This document shows positions 15,960 to 22,893 of a stretch of 38,039 nt of DNA, in pieces. The notes beneath the pieces were generated by a model. That model was not told the DNA's origin. It did not search any database and was given only the letters and a program-made list of their open reading frames with translations. The position numbers and the translations under genes are program-made. This DNA comes from a virus, in the IMG/VR virus record IMGVR_UViG_3300021442_000439, positions 1-38,039 of that record, one strand, 5' to 3'. Positions within the stretch are counted from its first letter, which is position 1. Each line of letters opens with the position of its first letter.

Positions 15960-16795
15960 CTACTCCGGCGCTTTCCAAGTACCCTGCATTACCTGCGTCA
16001 ACGGCATGAGCTTTTGCATGGATTCTTGGACCCGTCTTTCCCGTTGCTTCTCAGACAGGTCAACCTTGTTTTGCTTCCTTGTGGGGCCCGAGAACACTTC
16101 AGGAGAATCCATTTGGTCAAGGACCTTTTGAGTCTCATCCATGTACTGCTCTAAGACGTCTGATTTAAACAAGGAAGCTAAAGAGACGGTCATGTTCTCA
16201 ACGTCGTTTCGGTTCTGAATAACCTGCTGCCGGGTCGCTTTAATTACGAACTGGCTAAGCTCCTCTTTCGACATGCCATCGTCATAATCCAATATGTCGT
16301 GAAAAGCGTAGCCTTGACTAACTAGGAATGAAACGCCGTCAAAAAGCTGCGCTTCTACTTCTTGGACTTGCTGCTCTGCTTCGGACTCGGAGCCGTCGCC
16401 CCGAACTTGTTCGTGAATGTCGTCCGCAGAGTCTTCAGGTTTTTTACTAATGAGTCCGAGATGTTCATCTCAAATATTTTGCTTAGGACCCCAAGGAAGT
16501 CTTCCGGGTCCCATTCGAGTATCTGTTCTTCGGTGAGGTCGGCAGGGTCATCTACGCTTTCCCTTATGATCCTAGTTATCCGCACCTGCGCGGCATCGCC
16601 AAGGGTCATAACGAGACCGGCCATCTTCTGAACGTCGGACACGTCTTCCGCGCTCCAGCTTTGTCCGAATTCCTTGACTATCTCGGCTATCTCTTTTGTA
16701 AGGGTTACGTACTTTAAGACGCTCCACTTCTTCAGGCGCAGAGAAGTATCCGTACCCTGCATAACGTAATTTTGGTGTCGTATAAGAGAAGGCAT
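15960..16795 (-). CDS. Tail assembly chaperone, long form by -1 frameshift (GT-like)
   Basis: Ribosomes that slip back one base at the slippery heptamer 16445-16439 leave the short-form frame after 119 codons and read 159 more to the stop at 15960, giving 278 residues. The -1 frame is open throughout (PEDSADDIHEQV through VQEVEAQLFDGVSFLVSQGY to YDDGMSKEELSQF), with sound protein-like sequence well before any start codon. So this is a G/GT system as in lambda, and the downstream part is not an independent gene. The T-like part is acidic then helical. Such proteins bind the tape measure during tail assembly and are not in the virion. Confidence 0.8.
16355..16795 (-). CDS. Tail assembly chaperone, short form (G-like)
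   Basis: The 146-residue product starts at ATG 16795 (MPSLIRHQNYVMQGTD), with AAGGA about seven bases upstream; a TTG at 16858 would read through the terminator stem and is rejected. It is helical (LTKEIAEIVKEFGQSW, then VSKIFEMNISDSLVKNLKTL-like segments) and ends in a Ser/Lys tail SPKQSSKSKK. It follows the tail tube gene, the standard place for gpG-type chaperones. The in-frame stop at 16355 lies 84 bases beyond the slippery site. Confidence 0.75.
   Translation of the reverse strand: MPSLIRHQNYVMQGTDTSLRLKKWSVLKYVTLTKEIAEIVKEFGQSWSAEDVSDVQKMAGLVMTLGDAAQVRITRIIRESVDDPADLTEEQILEWDPEDFLGVLSKIFEMNISDSLVKNLKTLRTTFTNKFGATAPSPKQSSKSKK
16439..16445 (-). other. -1 ribosomal frameshift site A_AAA_AAC
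   Basis: On the minus strand the short-form codons GTA AAA AAC contain the heptamer A AAA AAC, one of the best-known -1 slippery sequences. About nine bases downstream CTGCGGAC (16430-16423) can pair with GTCC and GCAG, split by GAA, around 16385-16375, a candidate stimulating stem. The pairing is by eye and no energy was computed. Confidence 0.8.
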
Positions 16796-16807
16796 CGAAG
16801 TCCTTTC

Positions 16808-16848
16808 AAAAAATAAAAATAAAAAGGGGCGACCGTATAGGCCGCCCC
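16808..16848 (-). terminator. Rho-independent terminator after the tail tube gene
   Basis: In minus-strand RNA a 9-bp stem (GGGGCGGCC with GGUCGCCCC, one G-U pair) and 5-base loop UAUAC are followed directly by U-rich UUUUUAUUUUUAUUUUUU. It lies between the tail tube stop (16871) and the chaperone ribosome site. A partial terminator here would give high tail tube output and less chaperone, as in many phages. Confidence 0.85.
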
Positions 16849-16870
16849 ACTGTATCAAATTCCGTAGCTA

Positions 16871-17716
16871 TTAGGCAGTGTAAATCTTGCCCCATGTTCC
16901 GGATCTTTCCTGCAGAGTCAGGAGAATGGGTACCTGCTGGATTCCGTCGAGCGGGTAACCAAGGTCTCCGTTAGGCGACAACTGAGCAGAAGCGAACTCC
17001 CAAATCTGCACCGTACCACCCTTAACGTTACGAGCTTGAAGCTTAGCTTCTCCCTCGATAGTAGACTCATTCGCACCGTAGATCTCGGTCGACTTGAGTC
17101 CCGACTTTGTGTACTGATACTTCACGTAGAAAGTAGTACCGACAGCCAAGGCAACATCGGTTTCAGCAGAGCCCGCAATGTGGGCCTTACCGTCAGTGTT
17201 CACATCGACGTTCCTCGAAAGCAGGTTAGTCGACTCCGTAGCATCACTGGCAGCATATATGCCTGTGACTTGGTAATCGTCACCCTGTCCGTCAAGGTCA
17301 CGTTCACCAGCGTCGGTCCTCAGATCGAAGTACTGATCTTCGTCTTCCGTACCCTTCAACTCAAGGTGCCGACCTTCGTAAACAGTCACAGTGTCCGACT
17401 CGTTAATGGTACCGCCATAAAGAACCCTATGAAGGTTCGTAATGTTCGGCTCATTAAGAGTAGCAGATACTGCACAGTTCTGAACAACCAGCAGCCTTTT
17501 ACGGAGCGAGTTACGACCGTTCCTATAGGAACGGTGCTCTGCAAAGTCAGGGTTGATCGAGACGCCGTCAATGAATAGGTCGCCAAACTCTACCCACGCG
17601 TTGCTGCCCGGTGACCCAACAGTTTGAGTATCAACCGCCCAGTCCTTGTTAAACCATAACGAAATTGTGTTCGCAATATTGATATTATTGGAACTATTAA
17701 GTGCTTCTTGCGCCAT
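16871..17716 (-). CDS. Major tail (tube) protein
   Basis: This 281-residue, beta-rich product starts at ATG 17716 with a perfect AAGGAG site. Blocks such as TISLWFNKDWAVDTQT, LFIDGVSINPDFAEHRSYRN, KLQARNVKGGTVQIWEFASA and LSPNGDLGYPLDG suit a tube-forming fold. Its place after a probable neck or tail terminator gene and before the frameshifting chaperones, plus its own strong terminator, supports tail tube rather than capsid. A major capsid identity cannot be wholly excluded because no capsid gene was found in the window, but the length and lack of an HK97-like pattern disfavour it. Confidence 0.65.
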   Translation of the reverse strand: MAQEALNSSNNINIANTISLWFNKDWAVDTQTVGSPGSNAWVEFGDLFIDGVSINPDFAEHRSYRNGRNSLRKRLLVVQNCAVSATLNEPNITNLHRVLYGGTINESDTVTVYEGRHLELKGTEDEDQYFDLRTDAGERDLDGQGDDYQVTGIYAASDATESTNLLSRNVDVNTDGKAHIAGSAETDVALAVGTTFYVKYQYTKSGLKSTEIYGANESTIEGEAKLQARNVKGGTVQIWEFASAQLSPNGDLGYPLDGIQQVPILLTLQERSGTWGKIYTA

Positions 17717-17739
17717 TATGTATCTCCTTTATTCCAGCG

Positions 17740-18171
17740 CTATCCAGTTTTTGTTAAGAGCCGAAAGCTTACCACGGTATCCGCTAAGTAAGTGCCCGCT
17801 CTAGTGGCCCCTATCACACTGGGAAGTTTTGGAAATCCCTCCCACAATACACGGTAACTTGTTGTGTCAAAAACTCTTTGGTTTCCTACCCAATCAACGA
17901 ATTTCCAACCGCTGTTCACAGCCCCTTGTCCAAAGGTCCCTTTGAAAACAAACCTAATGTTACGGTGCATGTGCCATCTCCGACCGGAGGGTTCCATCTT
18001 GGCCCCCTCGTCATACATAGAAAGATCTATGGCTTTAGTTGCCGCCAACGTAGCCATATCCATTATATCACCGATTACAAAGTTGGTTCCGACTGAGTAA
18101 CCTAAGCCAGAATTGTCAGCTATGTAATCTTGTATCTCTTCTATAGCTCCATGACATTTTAGCTGGGACAT
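17740..18171 (-). CDS. Probable tail terminator or neck protein
   Basis: The product is 143 residues. An N-terminal helix (AIEEIQDYIADNSGLGYSVG) is followed by beta strands (NIRFVFKGTFGQGAVN, WKFVDWVGNQRVFDTTSY, LADTVVSFRLL). This alpha then beta layout, with a short 'iaDn.glgy.vGtn' loop, is that of tail terminators and minor capsid ring proteins. It directly precedes the tail tube gene, which is the usual place. No good ribosome site is seen before ATG 18171; the 39-base gap is very AT-rich. Assignment is by position and shape. Confidence 0.45.
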   Translation of the reverse strand: MSQLKCHGAIEEIQDYIADNSGLGYSVGTNFVIGDIMDMATLAATKAIDLSMYDEGAKMEPSGRRWHMHRNIRFVFKGTFGQGAVNSGWKFVDWVGNQRVFDTTSYRVLWEGFPKLPSVIGATRAGTYLADTVVSFRLLTKTG

Positions 18172-18210
18172 ACTTGAATTCTATATTAAAAATATAAAAC
18201 GAACAACCCT

Positions 18211-18381
18211 TTAGGAGTCGTCGGTCCCCTTCTTGTCCCTGAGCCGCTTGGGGAGGTTCTTCACAGCTTTGGGGAACATCCCTGCCCGTAAGCGACGGCG
18301 CTGCTTTGTAGGGTGCTTCCACTCTTCCTTCACATTAGGTTTCTTGGGACGCGCCGTTATGGAAGATTGCTTCTTAGCCAT
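18211..18381 (-). CDS. Small basic protein, uncharacterised
   Basis: A 56-residue frame from ATG 18381 (MAKKQSSITARPKKPNVKEE) to TAA 18211 begins 3 bases after the stop of the upstream gene and fills an otherwise empty gap. The middle is very basic (KHPTKQRRRLRAG, KNLPKRLRDKKG) and the end is GTDDS. No family is recognised. It is kept because it fits the tight spacing and its composition matches the basic protein upstream. Ribosome site is weak, so coupling is likely. Confidence 0.5.
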   Translation of the reverse strand: MAKKQSSITARPKKPNVKEEWKHPTKQRRRLRAGMFPKAVKNLPKRLRDKKGTDDS

Positions 18382-18384
18382 GTT

Positions 18385-18915
18385 TTACTTGTATATGTAA
18401 TTACGCGCCCGAGATCTGGCCTTCTTACTATCAAGCCTGAAGCTTCTGTTAAAGGAGGTCCCAGAGTAACCGTGCACGTTGTGCGCGAGTATCTGGTTTT
18501 GTACCCCTCCCCGCGTACCCCTTTTCCATCCGACCTTTCCCTTTCTGGGACCACTCTTTACCGTAGTAGTATTCGAAACCATGTAATCATTCACCAACTT
18601 GGTGACGATTGCTTGCCTACCCGCGTCGTTTTTCTTGTTCTTCAGCAGCCCACGGAAGTCACCGTGCATGTTTTTAGCTTCTTTGCCCTGCATCGACAGA
18701 AGCTTAACCACGCGGCGTTCAAGGTTACGTTTGACGTTCGCCCTTGAGCCGGTCCCGCTTTTCTGAAACATTCCTTGCGCGGCCATGTTGTCCAGATGGC
18801 CCTTGATGCCCGACTTGTAACTCTTTAACGCTCCCTTGCCTCCAGCAGTCGTTTCATTGAGTTCACCTTTTCTTCCCTTTTTGCCGCCACCTAATTTTCC
18901 GCCTCCTCCACCCAT
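18385..18915 (-). CDS. Basic Gly/Lys-rich protein of the neck region, uncharacterised
   Basis: The 176-residue product starts MGGGGGKLGGGKKGRKGEL, a flexible Gly/Lys arm, and then a helical basic body (RANVKRNLERRVVKLLSMQG, AIVTKLVNDYMVSNTTTVKS) ending in SKKARSRARNYIYK. The start has a perfect AAGGAG site. In position it corresponds to the HK97 gp10-like neck gene of other siphoviruses, but I see no clear signature of that family. DNA contact is possible from charge. Function unknown. Confidence 0.55.
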   Translation of the reverse strand: MGGGGGKLGGGKKGRKGELNETTAGGKGALKSYKSGIKGHLDNMAAQGMFQKSGTGSRANVKRNLERRVVKLLSMQGKEAKNMHGDFRGLLKNKKNDAGRQAIVTKLVNDYMVSNTTTVKSGPRKGKVGWKRGTRGGVQNQILAHNVHGYSGTSFNRSFRLDSKKARSRARNYIYK

Positions 18916-18929
18916 ATCTAAACTCCTTT

Positions 18930-20375
18930 TTATTCTTTAATATGGTCGAAATCTAGCCGGTCCCATCGACTCTCGACATACTTAATAGGAATACCCAACC
19001 GGTCTTGCAAAACGGGCACCTCTTCTTCTTTACCACCATAAAGGATAAGGGATTGAGGGTTGATTTCCCCCATCATTTTATCCAACCCTTTTTCCCTAAG
19101 CTCCAACTCTTCTTCGGAACCTCGTGTCTGGAACTGGATGGAAACACAAGGGACCTTGTGGGGTATGCCTAAAAAGCAGTACTCAAAGGATGCTTCGTTC
19201 GACCACTGGATGTCAGGGATAACCTGTATACCCGCCTCCTGCATCGCGCAACCCACCCACCTACTGCGGTACACATTGAATAGTTGAACCGCCATTGGGA
19301 AGTCACCGTACAAAGAGAAATTAGGGGTGACCGCGTATTTAAGCCCGAAGGTTTTCAACCGGGCCAATGAAGGTACCGGGTTGGTCCACATACCCTCGAA
19401 GCGCCAGTCGTCTACATAAAATGCAAGGATAGTCCGGTCGAGGGGTAGGAGCGTTTGTTTAGACTTAGATTCCCTGCCGTAGAGAAGGAACCACCACCTG
19501 TCCGGATCTGATAAGTAATCCGTGTCAGAGTTGTACCCCATGAAGGTGGCGATATGGTTTTCCGTCTCTGGGATGGTCGGACACTGGTCTATGTCCATCT
19601 CGGGTATGCCGTACGGGAGGTCTGTATAAAATATCTTCTCCCATATATGCTCCAGAGCCTCTTCTTCTTTTGCTATGTCTTCCTCTGACTGAATCCTGCC
19701 GTCGAGTTCTTCAGGAAGAAGGTCTACGCTCGGAGTCTCGTCTTCGTATATACCAAGACCAAGGCTAGCGACCTGCTCGTCAGTCAGCATATCGTCGTAC
19801 CAATCTGGGAACTCGTCGGAGTAGATGATGGCAGTGTCAAACCTTGTCTCGTTATCCAGAGAAGATATTAACTCTTGCAGTTTTGCGTCGTCAGTCGTTG
19901 CTAACTCCGTCACCCCATCGTGAGTGGCGAGGATTATGTCCGCCTCTTTCTCCGTTATGTCGAGGACCAGAACGGGCAACTCTTCGTCGGGAAGAAGGTC
20001 TTTACGTAAGTGGCCGTCGACTAATATTAAAGACCCGTCCTCTTGCTCTCTGGCAAGTAGGGCATCGACGAATCCAACCTTGTCCATAATCCTTCTAAGG
20101 GCGGTAGTTTGTACGTCGTCATGCATCCGCCAGTTCTTAGGGTTACTGAGAAGCTCTTTTGCGGGAACTTGCCGAAGCTCTTTGATCCGGTTACGGAATG
20201 AAACCGAACCGTTCCGGTCGAAGTCTTTCTTTTTCTCTATGATCTCTTCTAAGCCATCAACCGCTGGGACAGCCCTTGCCTTCCCTTCTGAGGTTTCTTC
20301 AACTTCTTTGACTTCGACAACTTCTTCTTCTTCAACTTCTTCTTCTTCAACTTCGACAACTTCTTCTTCACTCAT
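18930..20375 (-). CDS. ParB-like domain fused to DUF4417
   Basis: The product is 481 residues from ATG 20375, which has AGGAG eight bases upstream and overlaps the methyltransferase stop (ATGA); an earlier TTG is unlikely. Regions: an acidic arm of Glu/Val repeats (1-27); a ParB/Srx-type domain (about 60-155) with VPAKELLSNPKNWRMHDD, then LILVDGHLRKDLL where ParB proteins have their nucleotide motif; a linker with acidic segments; and a DUF4417 domain (about 290-480) with VTPNFSLYGDFPMAVQLFN, VGCAMQEAGIQVIPDIQW and FCFLGIPHKVPC-like sequence. ParB modules often accompany phage methyltransferases. DUF4417 has no settled function. The combination and the coupling suggest one complex with the neighbour. 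Confidence 0.75.
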   Translation of the reverse strand: MSEEEVVEVEEEEVEEEEVVEVKEVEETSEGKARAVPAVDGLEEIIEKKKDFDRNGSVSFRNRIKELRQVPAKELLSNPKNWRMHDDVQTTALRRIMDKVGFVDALLAREQEDGSLILVDGHLRKDLLPDEELPVLVLDITEKEADIILATHDGVTELATTDDAKLQELISSLDNETRFDTAIIYSDEFPDWYDDMLTDEQVASLGLGIYEDETPSVDLLPEELDGRIQSEEDIAKEEEALEHIWEKIFYTDLPYGIPEMDIDQCPTIPETENHIATFMGYNSDTDYLSDPDRWWFLLYGRESKSKQTLLPLDRTILAFYVDDWRFEGMWTNPVPSLARLKTFGLKYAVTPNFSLYGDFPMAVQLFNVYRSRWVGCAMQEAGIQVIPDIQWSNEASFEYCFLGIPHKVPCVSIQFQTRGSEEELELREKGLDKMMGEINPQSLILYGGKEEEVPVLQDRLGIPIKYVESRWDRLDFDHIKE

Positions 20376-21226
20376 ACGGCTTTCTCCTGATACGCCTTGT
20401 CGCTGGTAAATTGCTGCCAACGTCTAATTATAAAGTCACACTTCTTGGGGCTGTTCTCCATGGCGTAACAACTGCCACCAAGCTGCTCACAAGCCATAAG
20501 GGCTGAACCAAATCCCGCAAACGGGTTGTATAAAATATCGCCCGGTTCAATCACGTGGCTGAGGACTCTCCCTATCAATTCAACTGGGGTCATTTCGTTG
20601 AAAAGTTCGGAGGCGTTGGGCATGGAGTAGTTATAAACTGTAGCTGCGGAGCCTCCGGTTAACCACTTCCTGAGACCTCCGAACTTCCACCCGTACCATA
20701 TAGACTCATGGTTACGGCGGAAATATTTGTCCTCATCTACCGATCCGTCCGATACCCAAATTATTTCAGAACTCAGCCTTAAAGGCTGTACCCACATCTC
20801 AGCTAACTCATCTAAGGCTGTCGGCTTGTACCTGATAAAAACGCTGGCCCCTTTCTTCAGATACTCGGCTGCAATCCGCACACCGGTTGTCCCTATCTCC
20901 ACGCTTTCAAGGTCCCCTGCTGGCGGTACGGTCCATAAAATATCTGGGGCCACTTCGTCCAGAAGCTTTACCAAGTATTCAACTTCCGTACAGTCCCCAC
21001 AGACCAGTTTATGCCGCCCTAACCGCCACGTATCTCCGCGAGAAACAAGAAGGTCGTCCTCGTGTATATCTGGAAGCTGGTCCTGCTCCACCCCGATAGA
21101 AGATACCTCCGTAGAGATTTCAAAATCCTCTATATCAGACAAAAGCCCGCCAACGATGGAGCTAAGTTCTTCCTCGGTAAACCCTATATCGTCGGGATAC
21201 TCTATCTCGTCTTTTTCATCAGCCAT
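20372..21226 (-). CDS. Beta-class DNA methyltransferase fold with degenerate catalytic motif
   Basis: The product is 284 residues. After an acidic N-terminus comes the phage methyltransferase layout: GDTWRLGRHKLVCGDCTEVE, then the motif IV position DILWTVPPAGD (about 95-105), IIWVSDGS, a Trp/Gly-rich loop, and motif I DILYNPFAGFGSALMACEQLG (about 235-255) with GGSCYAMENSP after it. Active enzymes have D/N/S-P-P-Y/F at motif IV; here Val replaces the acid and Ala the aromatic. The DNA reads clearly as GTA CCG CCA GCA. Base methylation is therefore unlikely, while SAM or DNA binding may remain. Coupled to the ParB-DUF4417 gene downstream. Confidence 0.75.
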   Translation of the reverse strand: MADEKDEIEYPDDIGFTEEELSSIVGGLLSDIEDFEISTEVSSIGVEQDQLPDIHEDDLLVSRGDTWRLGRHKLVCGDCTEVEYLVKLLDEVAPDILWTVPPAGDLESVEIGTTGVRIAAEYLKKGASVFIRYKPTALDELAEMWVQPLRLSSEIIWVSDGSVDEDKYFRRNHESIWYGWKFGGLRKWLTGGSAATVYNYSMPNASELFNEMTPVELIGRVLSHVIEPGDILYNPFAGFGSALMACEQLGGSCYAMENSPKKCDFIIRRWQQFTSDKAYQEKAV

Positions 21227-21681
21227 TAAGAATCTATGTCGTCAAATGTGGTGTAGTAATCAAATTTAAATATATTGACGTTAAGAACTTTACTAAGAGG
21301 TACTAAGGAATCGGGTATTTTTTCAAAAACATCACAGTACTTACGCTTCACTCCCGTAGCTTTGTAAACTGCGATAACTTCGTCACCTGAGAAATAGTAA
21401 TACTTTTTACCCTTCTCTTCTACATTATAACATTTCGCGTCAAACTTAATCTCGTAGTCGACGCCTAAATCTGAGTCAGCCGTAGCGTTAGAATCAAAGT
21501 AATCGAGGTATTGCGGGGTAGGTAGCCCTATCTGGGAGTCCTTTACCAAGCTGGACTTCTTGGCGTATCTGGATAGCTTCAAGCCGTCATAGGGCCCGCC
21601 GATTAAAAGGGCGAACTCTGCGTCTTGTATCCTTAATTTGTCGTCACCCTTAGCCATAGCGGTAATTACCCCTATGGACAT
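21226..21681 (-). CDS. Uncharacterised protein with a GGPYDG motif
   Basis: The 151-residue product has LLIGGPYDGLKLSRYAKK near the N-terminus (about 26-43), a motif seen at the front of several small phage proteins of unknown role. The rest is mixed, ending in an acidic FDDIDS tail. ATG 21681 has a perfect AAGGAGG site; an ATG nine codons on (MAKGDDK) is less likely. The stop shares a base with the methyltransferase start (TAATG), so the two are co-translated. No function can be assigned. Confidence 0.6.
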   Translation of the reverse strand: MSIGVITAMAKGDDKLRIQDAEFALLIGGPYDGLKLSRYAKKSSLVKDSQIGLPTPQYLDYFDSNATADSDLGVDYEIKFDAKCYNVEEKGKKYYYFSGDEVIAVYKATGVKRKYCDVFEKIPDSLVPLSKVLNVNIFKFDYYTTFDDIDS

Positions 21682-21715
21682 TCTAACCTCCTTCTGTAAA
21701 AGGAGATGCGTATTT

Positions 21716-22039
21716 TTAAGTTAACTCTTCTTCCGTAAACTCATAAGGGACAACGCCGTCAGCGAACTGGATAAAGCAGGGCGTGTACTCCCCTACGTAG
21801 GCCCCTATGACGTTGAAATCGAAGTACTCTAAAGCTTCTTCGTGGGACATACCCTGCCTCATAAGTATAGAAATACATTTATCGGTATCGTAAGCGGCGA
21901 TTGAAGGCTGGTTACACCGATTAACTATCCCTATGAAAGCTTCTTCAAACCCGTCCGCGTACATAACGTTGTTCTCTTCTAACTCCGTTACGGAGTCCAC
22001 AAGAAGTAGTTGTCCCGCTGTCATCGTGTCACGATTCAT
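21716..22039 (-). CDS. Conserved phage protein of unknown function
   Basis: The product is 107 residues. The middle block AAYDTDKCISILMRQGMSHE then EALEYFDFNVIGAYVGEYTP (about 48-87) is one I recognise from many unrelated phages as a small conserved family without assigned role; it is alpha then beta. The C-terminal FADGVVPYEFTEEELT is acidic. It overlaps the end of the upstream glycosyltransferase-like gene by 11 bases. Confidence 0.65.
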   Translation of the reverse strand: MNRDTMTAGQLLLVDSVTELEENNVMYADGFEEAFIGIVNRCNQPSIAAYDTDKCISILMRQGMSHEEALEYFDFNVIGAYVGEYTPCFIQFADGVVPYEFTEEELT

Positions 22040-22892
22040 TTATCTTTCCCCAATCAGTTGGAATGAATATGGGCTTACCGCCCTTCTTACCAAGATACTT
22101 TTTATATAACTTCTCATCTTCTTTTACCCAGACGATAAAAGGACAAGAGTAATCTGCGCTAGCGTCGATAACCTGCATATCCCAGCGGTTAATGAAGTGG
22201 TTTAGAAATCTCATTTGTAGAACACCAGCGCCCCTGTACCGGCCTTTGACCACGTCGTCTCCTTTGCGTAGGGCCGGTTGTCCCCTGTACTTGATTCGAA
22301 GAGAGCCTACCTTTCTAAACAAGCGCATATTAAAAACGCCTGTAGACACAGCCGCATGGGGTTCGGTGTTCGCGATAAATTCATATTCGGTCTTCCCGTC
22401 CACCCAAAGAGAGGCGCAGAAGACAGCCTTCTTTCTATTCAGTTTTGAGGTGAAGTATCTCTCGATCACTTCCGTATCAAACCCCTTAAAGCCGGGAATG
22501 AAGTCGTCTTCGGTGACAAATGCGTAAGCTGTGTCTTCTGGGCATAGCTTTTGAAGGCCGTGCTCCCACGAACCATAGGACAGGGTTGCGTCGTTAACCC
22601 TCTTCACTATCTTCCACTCCCTGTCTGCGTCTTCTTCATTTTTACGCCGAACAAGTTCTTCAGCTTTTTTATGCACTTTCCTATCCCTGACGGACCTGCT
22701 CCTTAAGTTGCATACAAAAATAACCGTGCTGATAGACTCAGAGAATTCGCTAACCGTTTTGATCTGCTTTTTAAGGTCAATGAGAGAGTCGTTTAAATCC
22801 TCCGACTCCCACGGCTCGGGTAATTCATTGTCCCATAAAGGTCGGCGTCTCGGGCCGTAGTAGCAAGCGCATATATAAGCAACTTTAGGCAA
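22029..22892 (-). CDS. GT-A-like glycosyltransferase, probable
   Basis: The 287-residue product opens with a strand VAYICACYYGPRRR and has a GT-A-like acidic motif in YAFVTEDDFIPGF (about 123-135), where these enzymes hold the metal and sugar nucleotide. Other blocks are STVIFVCNLRSRS, AVFCASLWVDG and DYSCPFIVWVKED. It reads as GT2-like but divergent. The start is TTG 22892, supported by AAGGA eight bases upstream and one base after the aminotransferase stop. It sits at the end of the first sugar block, so a sugar transfer role fits. Confidence 0.55.
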   Translation of the reverse strand: MPKVAYICACYYGPRRRPLWDNELPEPWESEDLNDSLIDLKKQIKTVSEFSESISTVIFVCNLRSRSVRDRKVHKKAEELVRRKNEEDADREWKIVKRVNDATLSYGSWEHGLQKLCPEDTAYAFVTEDDFIPGFKGFDTEVIERYFTSKLNRKKAVFCASLWVDGKTEYEFIANTEPHAAVSTGVFNMRLFRKVGSLRIKYRGQPALRKGDDVVKGRYRGAGVLQMRFLNHFINRWDMQVIDASADYSCPFIVWVKEDEKLYKKYLGKKGGKPIFIPTDWGKINES

Positions 22893-22893
22893 C

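Noticed and set aside
15960-16292. Independent 110-codon gene starting at TTG 16292
   Set aside because: The frame continues open upstream to a slippery site with protein-like sequence, so it is the second half of a frameshift product.
18172-18215. Promoter-like TTGTTC and TAGAAT, 17 bases apart, before the gene starting at 18171
   Set aside because: The -10 would be only 6 bases from the start codon, implying a leaderless mRNA, and the -35 is poor. AT-richness alone explains the match.
18116-18322. Minus-strand 68-codon frame over 18116-18322
   Set aside because: It conflicts with the better-placed 56-residue gene 18211-18381 and with the start of the gene at 18171; its composition is shadow-like.
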